Shown here: one piece after another, positions 17,015 through 26,264 of the stretch
Position numbering within the stretch: the first letter of the stretch is position 1
Layout of the letters: every line of letters begins with the position of its first letter
From: Halorhabdus rudnickae
Lineage (GTDB): Archaea > Halobacteriota > Halobacteria > Halobacteriales > Haloarculaceae
Assembly (NCBI RefSeq): GCF_900880625.1
Contig: NZ_CAAHFB010000001.1
Coordinates: forward strand, 1,178,001-1,242,000
Direction of reading: 5' to 3'
DNA: 64,000 nt
The notes under the pieces: model-generated
The model's database searches: none
What the model was told of the DNA's origin: nothing
The model's input: only the letters and a program-made list of their open reading frames with translations
Made by a program: the position numbers and the translations under genes

Positions 17015-17857
17015 ATGTCAGACCAGCCCGAAGAGTGGACCGGGTTGTTCGAGGGATCCTCGAAAACCCCAATCAAGGAGCGCTCTCCGGAGCTCCGCGC
17101 TGATATCTTGATCCTCGCAGCGAGTCGGATCCGACGAGAATCAGTCACTGCGGCGCTACCAAGCGGAATTTCGGTCAAGTCATTTAGTAATATAGATCCG
17201 TTTAGCGACGCGTTGTCAGGCAACATCGCGGTCGTTTTGCTCTCGAAGGGGCTTCCGAACGACCAGCTGTTGGGAGCTGCCTCACGAACGATACAGGCTA
17301 CCAACTATACGCGTATCGGACTCCTGATCGGCGACGAAGAGAGTAGCAAAGACGTTCGTGTTCCCCACGACGAGATTTTCCACAAGTCGGGCGACCGGAA
17401 GACCTTTCAAAACCGAGTCAAGCGGTTGTACATCCGGGCGTACTACGATGCAACCCTCCAACGGTACTACACGGTCAACCTCGCCGCTCAAAACCGGAAA
17501 CTCGGATCGGACGAGGAGACGGCTACCGACAGCGATCGACTCCAGAAGCTGACGAAGTCAGTCGAGTTGCTCGAGTCACACCTAGAGCGGTTCCGACAGT
17601 ACCTCCAGCCGGGAGATCTCGAGGCGATACTGACGCGAAGCGAACGCATCGAATCGATGCTCGACGTAAAGAAGGACCGCGACCCCACGGTCCGCGGGTT
17701 GCCACGGGGCTGTCCGAACTGTGGCCTCGCCTGGGACGAGTGGCACGGTCCCCGCCTCAAGGGCGGCTATAAGAAGACCGGCGCGGATACCTGGCGTTGC
17801 ACCCGCTGTAGCAACGTTATCGCCGGCGACGATCCGGACAATTACAAGGTCAGTTGA
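17015..17857 (+). CDS. HalX-domain protein with degenerate receiver and C-terminal zinc ribbon
   Basis: 280 residues. Residues 28-125 look like a response-regulator receiver fold (ADILILAAS, AVVLLSKGLPND, YTRIGLLIGDE). The residue at the phosphorylated Asp position is Ser77, so it is probably a pseudo-receiver. Residues about 125-165 match HalX (FQNRVKRLYIRAYYDATLQRYYTV), which follows receivers in haloarchaea. The C-terminus is a zinc ribbon, C-P-N-C-G...C-T-R-C-S. I start at ATG 17015; a longer in-frame ORF on this strand runs through the opposing trm5 gene and is not real. Confidence 0.75.
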   Translation: MSDQPEEWTGLFEGSSKTPIKERSPELRADILILAASRIRRESVTAALPSGISVKSFSNIDPFSDALSGNIAVVLLSKGLPNDQLLGAASRTIQATNYTRIGLLIGDEESSKDVRVPHDEIFHKSGDRKTFQNRVKRLYIRAYYDATLQRYYTVNLAAQNRKLGSDEETATDSDRLQKLTKSVELLESHLERFRQYLQPGDLEAILTRSERIESMLDVKKDRDPTVRGLPRGCPNCGLAWDEWHGPRLKGGYKKTGADTWRCTRCSNVIAGDDPDNYKVS

Positions 17858-17952
17858 GCGAGTTCGAGCGTGATGGAATGGCCGCTCGGAAATCGCTCCA
17901 CGTCGGATGGCCCGCTGGAGACCCTCTAGTACGTGACCTCACCCGGAACGGT

Positions 17953-17962
17953 TCGTTTATCC
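17953..17962 (+). promoter_or_regulatory. candidate TATA box of dphB
   Basis: CGTTTATCCG about 25-30 bases before the ATG at 17985, consistent with a leaderless message. Confidence 0.4.
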
Positions 17963-17984
17963 GAAGAGCCCACCCAGAACAGGT

Positions 17985-18776
17985 ATGCTCACCTTTGTCG
18001 GCCTCGGTCTGTATGACGAGCGATCGGTCACGCTCGCCGGTCGCGACGCGATCCGAGCGGCCGATCGCGTCTTCGCGGAGTTCTACACCAGCCAGCTCGC
18101 GGGCGCGACGCGTGCGGACCTCGAATCGTGTCATGGCGTCGAGATCGAGGTGCGCGACCGGGCTGGCGTCGAGCGGGATCCTGAACCGATCCTTGCCGCC
18201 GCGATCGAGGGCGACGCCGTCTTCCTGACGGCAGGGGACACGATGATCTCGACGACCCACGTCGACCTGCGACTGCGGGCCGAAGAGCGTGGGATCGAGA
18301 CGCGCGTGATCCACGGGACGACCGCCCAGGCCGCGGCGAGTTCACTCACCGGACTGCAGAACTACCGCTTCGGGAAGGCCACGACCCTCCCGTTCGAACG
18401 GTCCCACGGCGGCGATGGCGTCCCTGATAGCGTGATCGAAACGGTCGAGGACAACCGCGAGCGCGATCTGCACACGCTGGTCTTTCTGGACATCTCGATC
18501 GACGACGACCACGAGGACTTCATGACTGGGACGACCGCAGCCGGGATGCTCGCCGAGCAATGGCGAGCGGACGCACTCGGAGTCGTCCTCGCCCGGGCCG
18601 GGAGCCCGGAGCCGGTCGTCAGGGCGGACCGCCTCGACGTCCTCGCCGAGGAGGACTTCGGCGACCCGTTACACCTGCTTCTCGTGCCCGGATCGCTCCA
18701 TCACATCGAGCGAGACGCACTGGCGACGCTGGCCAGCGCGCCAGCCGACATCCTCGCAGAAAACGTCGCGGAGTGA
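17985..18776 (+). CDS. dphB: diphthine synthase
   Basis: 263 residues, the normal length of the tetrapyrrole-methylase-fold enzyme. Signatures are MLTFVGLGLYDERSVTLAGR at the start, GDAVFLTAGDTMISTTHVDLRLRA (SAM-binding GDTM loop), STTH, VIHGTTAQAAASSLTGLQNYRFGKATT and the C-terminal LLVPGSLHHIERDALATLA. It methylates the modified histidine of elongation factor 2 on the way to diphthamide. It converges on artA with almost no gap. Confidence 0.93.
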   Translation: MLTFVGLGLYDERSVTLAGRDAIRAADRVFAEFYTSQLAGATRADLESCHGVEIEVRDRAGVERDPEPILAAAIEGDAVFLTAGDTMISTTHVDLRLRAEERGIETRVIHGTTAQAAASSLTGLQNYRFGKATTLPFERSHGGDGVPDSVIETVEDNRERDLHTLVFLDISIDDDHEDFMTGTTAAGMLAEQWRADALGVVLARAGSPEPVVRADRLDVLAEEDFGDPLHLLLVPGSLHHIERDALATLASAPADILAENVAE

Positions 18777-19775
18777 TCAGCCCTCACGGTCGTCGACGTT
18801 CAGTGCCCCTTTGAGGTCGTACTCGCGTCGTGTCAGCAAGTACAGTATCTCCTCGACAACCCGAAGGACATCCGGCACCCAACGGACGACCAGCCAGGTA
18901 ATCGCCACGAGAGCGATCACCGAGCCGAACTGTGCGAGGATGCGATCACCGACGAAGTACGACACCAGATAGGGGTCATCACTGGAGAACAACGACAGGA
19001 TCAGATCGGGGAACACGTGCAACCGCTGGGTACCGACCGTGTGGGCAATGAAGACGTTCCGGACGATGTTGAGTACGTAGATAATGCCGATCGCCGCACC
19101 CAGCGCCTTGGCCTTCTGCCGCAGCGATCCTCGCACGGCGCCGATCAGACCGACGAAGATGGACATGCTGCCGATGCCGGTGCAGGCAAGCCGGATTGTG
19201 TAGGTGATCGGATGGCCGTCGGGTGCATAGAGGAAGGTGTTCCGGTACGGGAAGTGCTTGTCCGGGAGCGTGCTCTCGGCCCCAAGAGAGGAACCGCCAG
19301 GGAGTTCGAGCCCGGACGGGAGGGCCGGATACCAGTCGCCGAGTCGATAGTTGTCCCCAAGCAGCGACAGGAACAGATCCGTATGGGAAGTGGTCATCTC
19401 TATGAGCGGCCGGCGGACGAACGCCAGCGCCGACAGGGGCAGGAAGAACAGCCAGACGAAGGTTACGGCCCGAGAGACGACCAGCAGACGGTGGCGGCCA
19501 GTCACGAGCAGATATGCGACGTACAGGGAAAGAGGGACTGCGACAATGACGCCAGCACTCTCAGTGATCGACTTCATCTCGAAGACGAAGTAGTGAACGT
19601 AGGCGAGCCAGTACCCGGCCAGGATCACCCAGCCGCCAGCGTAGACGCGGACCCCGATATCCTCGTCGTAGCGTTCGAGAAGCGCTCCAGCAAGGAACAC
19701 GCCGAGTACGACCCACGCGATCGTCCCCGCATACCCGTTTAGCGCCGCCAGTCCATCGATGATCGGCTCCACCAT
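18777..19775 (-). CDS. artA: archaeosortase A
   Basis: 332 residues with about 8 transmembrane segments. The catalytic cysteine is C198 in L-A-C-T-G-I-G-S, and the conserved arginine R239 is in NIVRNVF. A second conserved Arg is in the late YFVGDRIL segment. ArtA removes C-terminal PGF-CTERM signals and couples the protein to a lipid anchor. A possible substrate, the propeller protein at 56763-58076, lies in the same window. The gene stands alone on its strand. Confidence 0.9.
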   Translation of the reverse strand: MVEPIIDGLAALNGYAGTIAWVVLGVFLAGALLERYDEDIGVRVYAGGWVILAGYWLAYVHYFVFEMKSITESAGVIVAVPLSLYVAYLLVTGRHRLLVVSRAVTFVWLFFLPLSALAFVRRPLIEMTTSHTDLFLSLLGDNYRLGDWYPALPSGLELPGGSSLGAESTLPDKHFPYRNTFLYAPDGHPITYTIRLACTGIGSMSIFVGLIGAVRGSLRQKAKALGAAIGIIYVLNIVRNVFIAHTVGTQRLHVFPDLILSLFSSDDPYLVSYFVGDRILAQFGSVIALVAITWLVVRWVPDVLRVVEEILYLLTRREYDLKGALNVDDREG

Positions 19776-19939
19776 GTGCGTCTGGCTACCCTTGCGTCAT
19801 TCCAGATAAAGGTCTTGTCGTTATCGACGGAGTGCACACGGCTGCTCGCGCAAAACTGTGCTCAAGACTCGCGACGAACCGCAAGGGCAGGCTCTTGGGG
19901 CTTGCGGTCGTGTCTCCCCGCTCGCCGTTCGCCCTGTCC

Positions 19940-20040
19940 GAGGTCTCGTTCGCTTCGCTCACTCGACCTCGCTGCTCGCGGGTCGTTGCTCCCCGCTCGC
20001 TATTACCGAGACCTCGTTTGCTCCGCTCACTCGGTCTCGC
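19940..20040. repeat. short GC-rich dispersed-type repeats (two imperfect copies)
   Basis: Two related units of about 35 bases, GAGGTCTCGTTCGCTTCGCT... starting at 19940 and GAGACCTCGTTTGCTCCGCT... starting about 20008. Each contains CGCTCACTCG and ends CTCGC, and each is partly self-complementary. They fill the gap between artA and the VOC gene. This kind of TCGNTCGCT-rich filler is common in haloarchaeal intergenic DNA. Confidence 0.5.
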
Positions 20041-20798
20041 TAGCGCTCGACGATCTCGATTTCGTGACCGTCCGGGTCCTTCGTGAACGCGTAGTTGTAA
20101 TCGCAGGACTCGGGATCGCGGTAGTCCTCGGCGTCTCGCTGCATAAGCGTCTCCCAGGTGTCTTCGAGGGCCCCTTCCTCGGTGCGGACCGCCAGATGCC
20201 CCCAGGCGTCGCCCAGTTCATAAGAGCCGCCATCGTAATTGTAGGTCACCTCGACCGACATCGCCTCCTCGGGGGCGTCTTCGGGTTTGAGGAAATACAG
20301 CGCAAAGGAGTCGTGTTCGCTCCGGCGGAACGTCTCGTATTCGAGCGCGCGGGTGTACCACCCGATCGCTTGCTCGGCGTCCGCGACCCGAATCATCGTG
20401 TGGTCGATACTCCAGCGCGCGCCGTGATCGCGCTTGACGATCTCGATCTCGTGGCCGTCGGGGTCCTTCACAAAGGCGTAGCCGGGATTGTCCTCGGGGC
20501 GACGATAGTCCTCGACGCCTTCGTCCATGAGTTCGTAGTACGCGTCGTGGACGTCCTCGACGCGGACGGCGATGTGTCCCCAGGCGTCACCCATCTCATA
20601 GGAGCGGCCATCGTGGTTGTACGTGAGTTCCAGGGTCGCAGCGTCCTCGTGGCCGTCTGCGGGCCCGAGATGGACGTTGGTGAACGTTTCGGCCTCCCAG
20701 CGACTCTTCTCTTCATAATCGAAGTGGGTCTGATACCAGTCGAGCGATTCCTCGAGATCTTCGACGCGCATCATGACGTGATCGAGCGTGCCGTCCAT
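20040..20798 (-). CDS. duplicated VOC-domain protein (glyoxalase I / lactoylglutathione lyase family)
   Basis: 252 residues made of two tandem VOC modules of about 125 residues. Each has the pattern DHxMxRVxDxExxxxWY, a central YNxDG-SYExGDAWGHxAV segment and a final KDPDGHEIEIV. His and Glu of the metal site are visible in both halves (DHVMMRV/ DHTMIRV; GHEIEI). A methylglyoxal-detoxifying glyoxalase is the common annotation. Since haloarchaea use gamma-glutamylcysteine rather than glutathione, the thiol partner would differ. I start at ATG 20798; the upstream frame is non-coding. Confidence 0.85.
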   Translation of the reverse strand: MDGTLDHVMMRVEDLEESLDWYQTHFDYEEKSRWEAETFTNVHLGPADGHEDAATLELTYNHDGRSYEMGDAWGHIAVRVEDVHDAYYELMDEGVEDYRRPEDNPGYAFVKDPDGHEIEIVKRDHGARWSIDHTMIRVADAEQAIGWYTRALEYETFRRSEHDSFALYFLKPEDAPEEAMSVEVTYNYDGGSYELGDAWGHLAVRTEEGALEDTWETLMQRDAEDYRDPESCDYNYAFTKDPDGHEIEIVER

Positions 20799-20866
20799 GT
20801 CCGAGAGATCGGTCGCGCGGCCGAAAAACGTGCCGGACTCGGCGATCTGAGCCTGCGTCCGACGGC

Positions 20867-21425
20867 TCACACACCGGCCAGGGCCGTATACAACACGGTC
20901 GGCGGCGCGGCGATCCCGGACGTAACGGCGAAGGACACGGCGACCGGACGCGTGGACGGCTCCGTCGTGAACAGTCCGACGATCGGATCGGCAACCAGCG
21001 CGAGTACCAGACCGAGCGTCTCGAGGGGTACCAGCCCCATCCCGGCCCAGATCCCGAGGACGGCGATGGCTTGCTCGCCCAGGAAAAGGCCGAAGAGGAA
21101 AACGAGAGTCCGGCGAGGGCACCGACCGCGATCGCCTGGGTGATCGCCTCGTCTCGCGTTCGCTCGGCGTCGTGTCCGGTTTCCTAACTCGAGAGCGCAA
21201 TCGCACCGGTACCCAGACCGAGTCCGATCCGCAGCGGCAGGCGAGCGTGGAGGTTCGCGAGGCCGAAGGCGGCGACCGCGAGCGGCGAGAACAGCGCCGT
21301 CACGAAGTGTCGGTCGTCCACATCAGCGTCCGGGAGACCTACTCGACCATCACCGGCCAGGAGAGGACGGCGACGGGCTTCCAGAGAGCAAACAGGCGCG
21401 ATCGATCGACGTGAAACCGGCCCAT
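20867..21425 (-). pseudogene. MATE-family efflux transporter, decayed fragment
   Basis: Pieces of a MATE transporter are readable only by switching frames. From ATG 21425: RSRLFALWKPVAVLSWPVMVE, then an in-frame TAG near 21340 and VSRTLM. After a frame change: FVTALFSPLAVAAFGLANLHARLPLRIG, then TGAIALSS and a TAG near 21186. Then DEAITQAIAVGALAGLSF, another frame change, FLFGLFLGEQAIAVLG, a probable internal deletion, and GIAAPPTVLYTALAGV with a stop at 20867. At about 560 bases it is less than half the normal gene. Confidence 0.6.
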
Positions 21426-21502
21426 CGGTCACTCGACGGAGAGAGCCACGAGGCGGCGATAATCCTTGGTGATCCGGAACGCGCCGACAGTCGCCACGGC
21501 AG

Positions 21503-21961
21503 TCAGGACTGTGGGTCGAGACGGCCGATCGAACGCAGATCGGGCCAGTAGAACCACCACGCGAGCGTCCAGGCGGCGAGGGTGCCCAGCGGGACGACGA
21601 GGGCGTACTCGCCGCGACGCAGAAATCCCCAGGCGACGGTCAGTTGAGTTATCCCGACCACCACGAGCAGGCCGCCGGTCACCCGCGGGTCGCCCCGGTC
21701 GAACAGTTCCGCGGCGACACCGACGAGTGCGAGCGCGTAGATGCCGACACCGACCGGCCACGAGGTGAGAAAGGGCGGCGGACCGCCCCCGGTAGCCGCG
21801 AGGTACTCGGGCAGCAGCGTCACGTGCGGGGCGAACGGATCGAACAGCCCCCACGGCATCACGAGCGTGACGTACCCGTCGCTCAGCAGGACCGTCCACG
21901 GGATGACCAGCAGCGAGAGGACTGCAAGCAAGCGCCTCCGCGGGGCGTCGTTCGTCGACAC
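21503..21961 (-). CDS. haloarchaeal membrane protein (TIGR04206-like)
   Basis: 152 residues from a GTG at 21961, chosen because it starts just after the upstream GTPase stop. About four transmembrane segments are visible (LLAVLSLLVIPWTVLL, VGIYALALVGVAAELF, VTGGLLVVVGITQLTVAWGFL, LVVPLGTLAAWTLAWWFYW). The motif SDGYVTLVMPWGLFDP is what I associate with TIGR04206. Function unknown. It lies 4 bases downstream of the DRG GTPase, so the two are probably co-transcribed. Confidence 0.7.
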   Translation of the reverse strand: MSTNDAPRRRLLAVLSLLVIPWTVLLSDGYVTLVMPWGLFDPFAPHVTLLPEYLAATGGGPPPFLTSWPVGVGIYALALVGVAAELFDRGDPRVTGGLLVVVGITQLTVAWGFLRRGEYALVVPLGTLAAWTLAWWFYWPDLRSIGRLDPQS

Positions 21962-21965
21962 GGGA

Positions 21966-23078
21966 TCACCGATCCACGACGAGTCGGAGCACGTCTTCGT
22001 CGGCGAGTTCGTGATCTCGGCCGACCTGCTGGTCCTCGTGGGCGGCACTCTCTCCGGAGACCCGAGCGAAGCGGAATCGGTCGTCGAAGCGTCCGCCGAT
22101 CTTTTCGCAGGCGTCCCCGACCGTGTCGCCCCCCGTGAGGATCAACGGTTCATCGTAGTCGACGCCGCGACCGGGCTTGTCCATGTAGATCCGGATGAGG
22201 CCGAGTTCCTCCCAGATGCGCTCGGTCAGACTTTCCAGACCTTTCTCTTTCTCGGCGCTGATGAAGATAGCCTCGTCGGGGTCGACGCCCACATCGCGGA
22301 GGTCGCTTTTGACAGTGTCGACGTAGCTGGGTTCGATCAGATCGACCTTGTTGACGGCGACGATCGAGGGGAGGTACTCGCGGTTAGCCATGATCCCGTC
22401 GATCAGCCGATCAATGTCGACGTGCTCGCCGATGGTCACGTCGGCGTTGACAAAGTCGTGTTCCCGGAGGACGCTCTTGACCGTCTGCTCGTCGAGATCA
22501 AGGTCGACGGAGGCGTTGACGGTAATCCCGTCCTTGTGTTTCTTGCGAACGCTGACCCGCGGTGGTTCGACGTCCAGTCGGACCTTGTTCCGGTAGAGTT
22601 CCTCGCTGAGGCGCTCGTACTGGTCGATCTCGAAGGCCGAGAGAACGAAGAGGACGAGATCGGCCGTCCGAACGACCGAGAGGACCTCCTTGCCACCGCC
22701 GCGGCCGCCCGCAGCCCCCTCGATCAGTCCGGGTACGTCGAGTAGCTGGATGTTCGCGCCGTTGTACTGGAGCATCCCGGGATTGACGTCAAGCGTCGTG
22801 AAATCGTACGACCCCACCTCACTGTCGGCGTTGGTGAGGGCGTTGATCAGCGTCGACTTGCCGACGCTGGGAAACCCCACAAGGGCCACCGTGGCGTCGC
22901 CGGTCTTCTCGACGGCGTAGCCCGGCCCACCGCCCGAGCCAGATTGGCGCTTTTCGAATTCCTCTTTTTTCTCGGCGAGTTTGGCCTTCAGGCGCCCGAT
23001 ATGCTCTTCGGTAGACTTGTTGTAGGGGGTGGACGCGATCTCCTCTTCGAGTTCCCGAATCTCCTCCTCAAGGCCCAT
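21966..23078 (-). CDS. DRG-type developmentally regulated GTP-binding protein
   Basis: 370 residues. An N-terminal helical part (LEEEIRELEEEIASTPYNKSTEEHIGRLKAKLAEKKEEFEKR) precedes the G domain. G1 is GFPSVGKST, G3 is DVPGLIEGAAGGRGGG, and G4 is NKVD. The C-terminal TGS domain is present (IRIYMDKPGRGVDYDEPLIL...VSGESAAHEDQQVGRDHELAD). The family binds ribosomes or translation factors in archaea and eukaryotes. ATG 23078 (MGLEEE) is the family-like start. Confidence 0.9.
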   Translation of the reverse strand: MGLEEEIRELEEEIASTPYNKSTEEHIGRLKAKLAEKKEEFEKRQSGSGGGPGYAVEKTGDATVALVGFPSVGKSTLINALTNADSEVGSYDFTTLDVNPGMLQYNGANIQLLDVPGLIEGAAGGRGGGKEVLSVVRTADLVLFVLSAFEIDQYERLSEELYRNKVRLDVEPPRVSVRKKHKDGITVNASVDLDLDEQTVKSVLREHDFVNADVTIGEHVDIDRLIDGIMANREYLPSIVAVNKVDLIEPSYVDTVKSDLRDVGVDPDEAIFISAEKEKGLESLTERIWEELGLIRIYMDKPGRGVDYDEPLILTGGDTVGDACEKIGGRFDDRFRFARVSGESAAHEDQQVGRDHELADEDVLRLVVDR

Positions 23079-23127
23079 CGTCGAATGCTCGGCCGTCCCC
23101 ACTCAAAAACGCTTCCGTCCGGGGCGC

Positions 23128-23781
23128 TCACCCGCGGAACAACCGCGTGATCTCCTCGGCCACGTCCGGTTCGGTCGCGACGACGTATCGCTTGCCCGGC
23201 GACAGCGTCGTCTCCGGGCGGGCAACGCGGTCACCGTCGTCGTCTGAAATGACGAGTGTCCCCTCGGGAAAGCGGATTTCTTCGAGTGTTTTTCCGGCAA
23301 CGGGGGCGTCATCTGCCACGCGGATCTCCATGATATCCAGCGCCCCAGTCACGTCAGCCAGCGTCTGGACATCACTGCCGCGGATTTCGTTAGCCGCAAC
23401 CCTGGCCCCCGCCTGCTCGGGGTAGACGATCGCGTCGACGAACTGCGTGTATCGATCGACGGAATCGGTATCGACCCGGGCGACAGTTCGAACGTCGGGT
23501 GAGAGTTCCCGAGCCATCATACAGACCGCCAGATTGACGCCAGTTTTCCCCGTGAGACCCGCAACCACGTCGGTACTCTCGATCGATGCCTGGGTGAGTA
23601 TCCCGGGGTCGGTCGCATCGCCGGTGATGACCGTGGCGATCCAGGCGTCGGCGATTGCCTCACATCGGTCGTCGTCGTCCTCGACGATCGTCACGTCGTG
23701 GCCCTGTTCGGCCAGAATCTCCGCTGTCTTGAATCCGACGCGCCCGCCACCTGCGATTGTCACGTTCAAATCCTGTGTCAT
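23128..23781 (-). CDS. TrkA-type NAD-binding regulatory protein
   Basis: 217 residues. The N-terminal Rossmann fold has the GxGxxG-like VTIAGGGRVGFKTAEILAEQGHDVTIVE. A GDATDPGIL segment and a C-terminal RCK_C/TrkA-C domain follow (MEIRVADDAPVAGKTLEEIRFPEGTLVI). It gates a cation or amino-acid transporter in response to nucleotides. It starts 2 bases after the stop of the APC permease, which is the likely partner. It is related to the divergent TrkA gene at 25430. Confidence 0.85.
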   Translation of the reverse strand: MTQDLNVTIAGGGRVGFKTAEILAEQGHDVTIVEDDDDRCEAIADAWIATVITGDATDPGILTQASIESTDVVAGLTGKTGVNLAVCMMARELSPDVRTVARVDTDSVDRYTQFVDAIVYPEQAGARVAANEIRGSDVQTLADVTGALDIMEIRVADDAPVAGKTLEEIRFPEGTLVISDDDGDRVARPETTLSPGKRYVVATEPDVAEEITRLFRG

Positions 23782-23783
23782 GG

Positions 23784-25262
23784 TCAGTCGTCCCCTTGGT
23801 TTGATTGTTCACTCTCGGTCCGTTCCGCTTGGCCAGTCCCATCGCTTCGAGAACGATTCAGTGCGAGGTAGGCAATCCCGCCCAGGGCGAGCCAGCCGAC
23901 ACTGAGTCCCAGCGCCAGTGGATCCGTGGTAATCAGATACACGATCAGCACACCCGCCAGGAGTGTGTTCAGCGCGATCCCGAGGATCGGCGTCACGGGG
24001 TAGTACGGCATCTCGTATGGTCGGTTCATTGCCGGTCGCTCGCGTCGGAGCTTGATGACCGAGCCGTTGACGACGATAAACGAAAGCAGGAAGAACAGGC
24101 TGGACATGTTCCCAGCACTTTTCGTCGGGAGGGCAACCGACCCCAGCATGACCACCGCGCTGGCGACAATGGCCACGAACGGCGTCCCGAACTTGTGGTG
24201 GATGCGTCCGATCGAGGGGAGCAACTGTCCCTCCCGGCCCATCGAGAACGCCACGCGCGAGGAGGCGATCACGACCGCGTTCAGGGCCGTCAGCGTCGAG
24301 AAAACGGCACCGAAGACGATCAGCGCCCCGCCGTTTTTGATGATCGGTAGCCCTCCCGGCATGAATTTAGTCGCCGCCTCGGCGATCCCCGCCTCACCTG
24401 CCGCCGCGAGCTCGCTCCATCCGAGCGTCCCGATCGCGACCGCGACCACAGCGAGGTAGACCACCAGCGTCGCCGCCAGCGACGCGAAGATGGCCTTGGG
24501 AATGTTCTCGCGGGGGTTTTTGACCTCCTCGGTAACGGTCGTGATCAGATCGTAGCCCTCGAAGGCGATGAACGTCAGGCCCATGGCCGGCAGGATCGAC
24601 AGCGCGGTCTTCTCGCCGGGGAACAGTGGCTGGAACTCCGCCCCGGCGAACAGCGGACTGGTGAGGCCGAAGGCGACGAACACACCCAGGATAGACACCT
24701 TCGTGATGGTGAAGATGGTCTCGACACTGCCGCTTGCGGCCGTCGAAACGGCGTTCAGCGCCACCAGTCCGAGCACGGCGACGAACGCAAGCCCGACGGC
24801 CACGGGAATGTCGACACCGACCAGCGGCAGGACGACCGCGCCCACCGCGTCGGGCTTGGGCGCGACCCCGTAGACGTGCAGGAGTTCGATAAAGTTCGGT
24901 GCGAACCCCAGGGCGTACAGCGCCCCCGCGATCATGTATGCAAACCAGAGCATCCACCCCATCATGAACGACGGCATGTCCGCAAACACTTCGCGCACGA
25001 ACGCGTACCCACCGCCACTTTTCGGAATCGAGGCAGCCAGTTCGGCATAGGAAAACGCCGTGAACGCCGTCACCACCCCGTTGAGCATGAACACAAGGAT
25101 CGCTGCTGGGCCGGCGATTTCGGCTGCCAAACCCGTCAGCACGAAAATACCGGCACCGATCATGGCCCCCATTCCGATCATCGTCGCGTCGAGGAGTCCG
25201 AGACTCGCCTCCGGGGATCGCTCCCCGTGACTACTGACCACGGGCACCACCCGCGAAACCAC
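23784..25262 (-). CDS. APC-superfamily amino acid permease
   Basis: About 492 residues with 12 or so transmembrane helices. The first helix carries the APC glycine signature MIGMGAMIGAGIFVLTG. Family segments include FSYAELAASIPKSGGGYAFVREVF, FIAFEGYDLITTVTEEVKNPRENIPKAI, and ASSRVAFSMGREGQLLPS. The start is uncertain; GTG codons at 25262, 25250, 25247 and 25241 all precede SSHGERSPEASLGLLDATMIG. Substrate unknown. Coupled to the TrkA gene downstream, suggesting regulated uptake. Confidence 0.87.
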   Translation of the reverse strand: MVSRVVPVVSSHGERSPEASLGLLDATMIGMGAMIGAGIFVLTGLAAEIAGPAAILVFMLNGVVTAFTAFSYAELAASIPKSGGGYAFVREVFADMPSFMMGWMLWFAYMIAGALYALGFAPNFIELLHVYGVAPKPDAVGAVVLPLVGVDIPVAVGLAFVAVLGLVALNAVSTAASGSVETIFTITKVSILGVFVAFGLTSPLFAGAEFQPLFPGEKTALSILPAMGLTFIAFEGYDLITTVTEEVKNPRENIPKAIFASLAATLVVYLAVVAVAIGTLGWSELAAAGEAGIAEAATKFMPGGLPIIKNGGALIVFGAVFSTLTALNAVVIASSRVAFSMGREGQLLPSIGRIHHKFGTPFVAIVASAVVMLGSVALPTKSAGNMSSLFFLLSFIVVNGSVIKLRRERPAMNRPYEMPYYPVTPILGIALNTLLAGVLIVYLITTDPLALGLSVGWLALGGIAYLALNRSRSDGTGQAERTESEQSNQGDD

Positions 25263-25429
25263 GGCAAGCCATCCAGTCAGCGTTCGCCATGGACGGGAAT
25301 GATTGACGAGGGTTGAAAAGGGTGGTATCACTGCAATCCTTTCCGGCGGAGCATAGAGACACCGGCAGGGCAACCCGGCGGCTGAACTGTCAGTACTACT
25401 ATCAGCACGGCGGTCTAACAGCCGGAACA

Positions 25430-26086
25430 ATGGCACCCACGTCAGACCTTCGAGTCGTCGTCGTCGGGAGCGGCCAGACCGGCCTACGAACGGCACGACT
25501 GCTCGACGACCGCGGCCACGACGTTGTCATCGTCGAGCGGAATCCGGATCGCGTTCGAGCCGTCGCCCAGGAGTACATTGCACAGTTGATCGAAGGGGAC
25601 GCGACCGATCCGGACGTACTCAAACAGGCCGATCTCCAGTCGGCCGACGTGCTCGCGGCGATGACCGATACGATGGGAACGAACTTCACTGTCTGTACAC
25701 TTGCCACGGAAATCGCGCCGGAGATCCGAACGGTGATGCGCTCGGTCTACGAGACCAACGATCACTACGACAGTCACGCTGACGCGGTGGTAACACCCGA
25801 GCTAGCCGGGGCACGGATGACCGTCAACGCGATCGAGGATGACGTGACCACTCTGGCAGAGACGAGTGGGGAACTGGAGTTGCTGGAGATCAGTGTCGCC
25901 CCCGACTCGCCGGTTGCCGGTCGGCTGTTGCGCGAGATTGCCCTGCCGACCGGATCGCTGGTCGTAGCCGACTGCGGCGAGCAAGACATCGCAAACGGAG
26001 AAACGACGCTCAGGCCAGGGGAGACGTATCTCCTCGCGGTCAAACCGTCGGTCGTCACCGAAGTGACGAGGCTGTTCCAGGGGTGA
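25430..26086 (+). CDS. TrkA-type NAD-binding regulatory protein (second copy)
   Basis: 218 residues. Rossmann start RVVVVGSGQTGLRTARLLDDRGHDVVIVERN, then IEGDATDPDVLKQADL, and the TrkA-C half LLEISVAPDSPVAGRLLREIALPTGSLVV. About half identical by eye to the TrkA protein at 23128-23781 and divergent from the APC-TrkA pair, with the promoters in 25263-25429. It may control the same permease or an unlinked potassium transporter. Confidence 0.85.
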   Translation: MAPTSDLRVVVVGSGQTGLRTARLLDDRGHDVVIVERNPDRVRAVAQEYIAQLIEGDATDPDVLKQADLQSADVLAAMTDTMGTNFTVCTLATEIAPEIRTVMRSVYETNDHYDSHADAVVTPELAGARMTVNAIEDDVTTLAETSGELELLEISVAPDSPVAGRLLREIALPTGSLVVADCGEQDIANGETTLRPGETYLLAVKPSVVTEVTRLFQG

Positions 26087-26264
26087 CTACGACCCAGTTG
26101 CAGTATCGTCAGGGAAGAGTGGTCGAGTCGTCCCTGTAAGGTACTGGCGGTGGAGCGCATGGCTGTCTCTGGGCGCGTGTTGCACTGGCGTCGGTCCGGG
26201 TTCAGAGCCGCACGCGACACGGACTTCGATACACTCATACGATGGCGCGCCGACACACGAACCG

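Noticed and set aside
19776-21143. 455-codon plus-strand frame opposite the VOC gene
   Set aside because: Antisense shadow of a confident two-module VOC protein, and it crosses the repeat filler.
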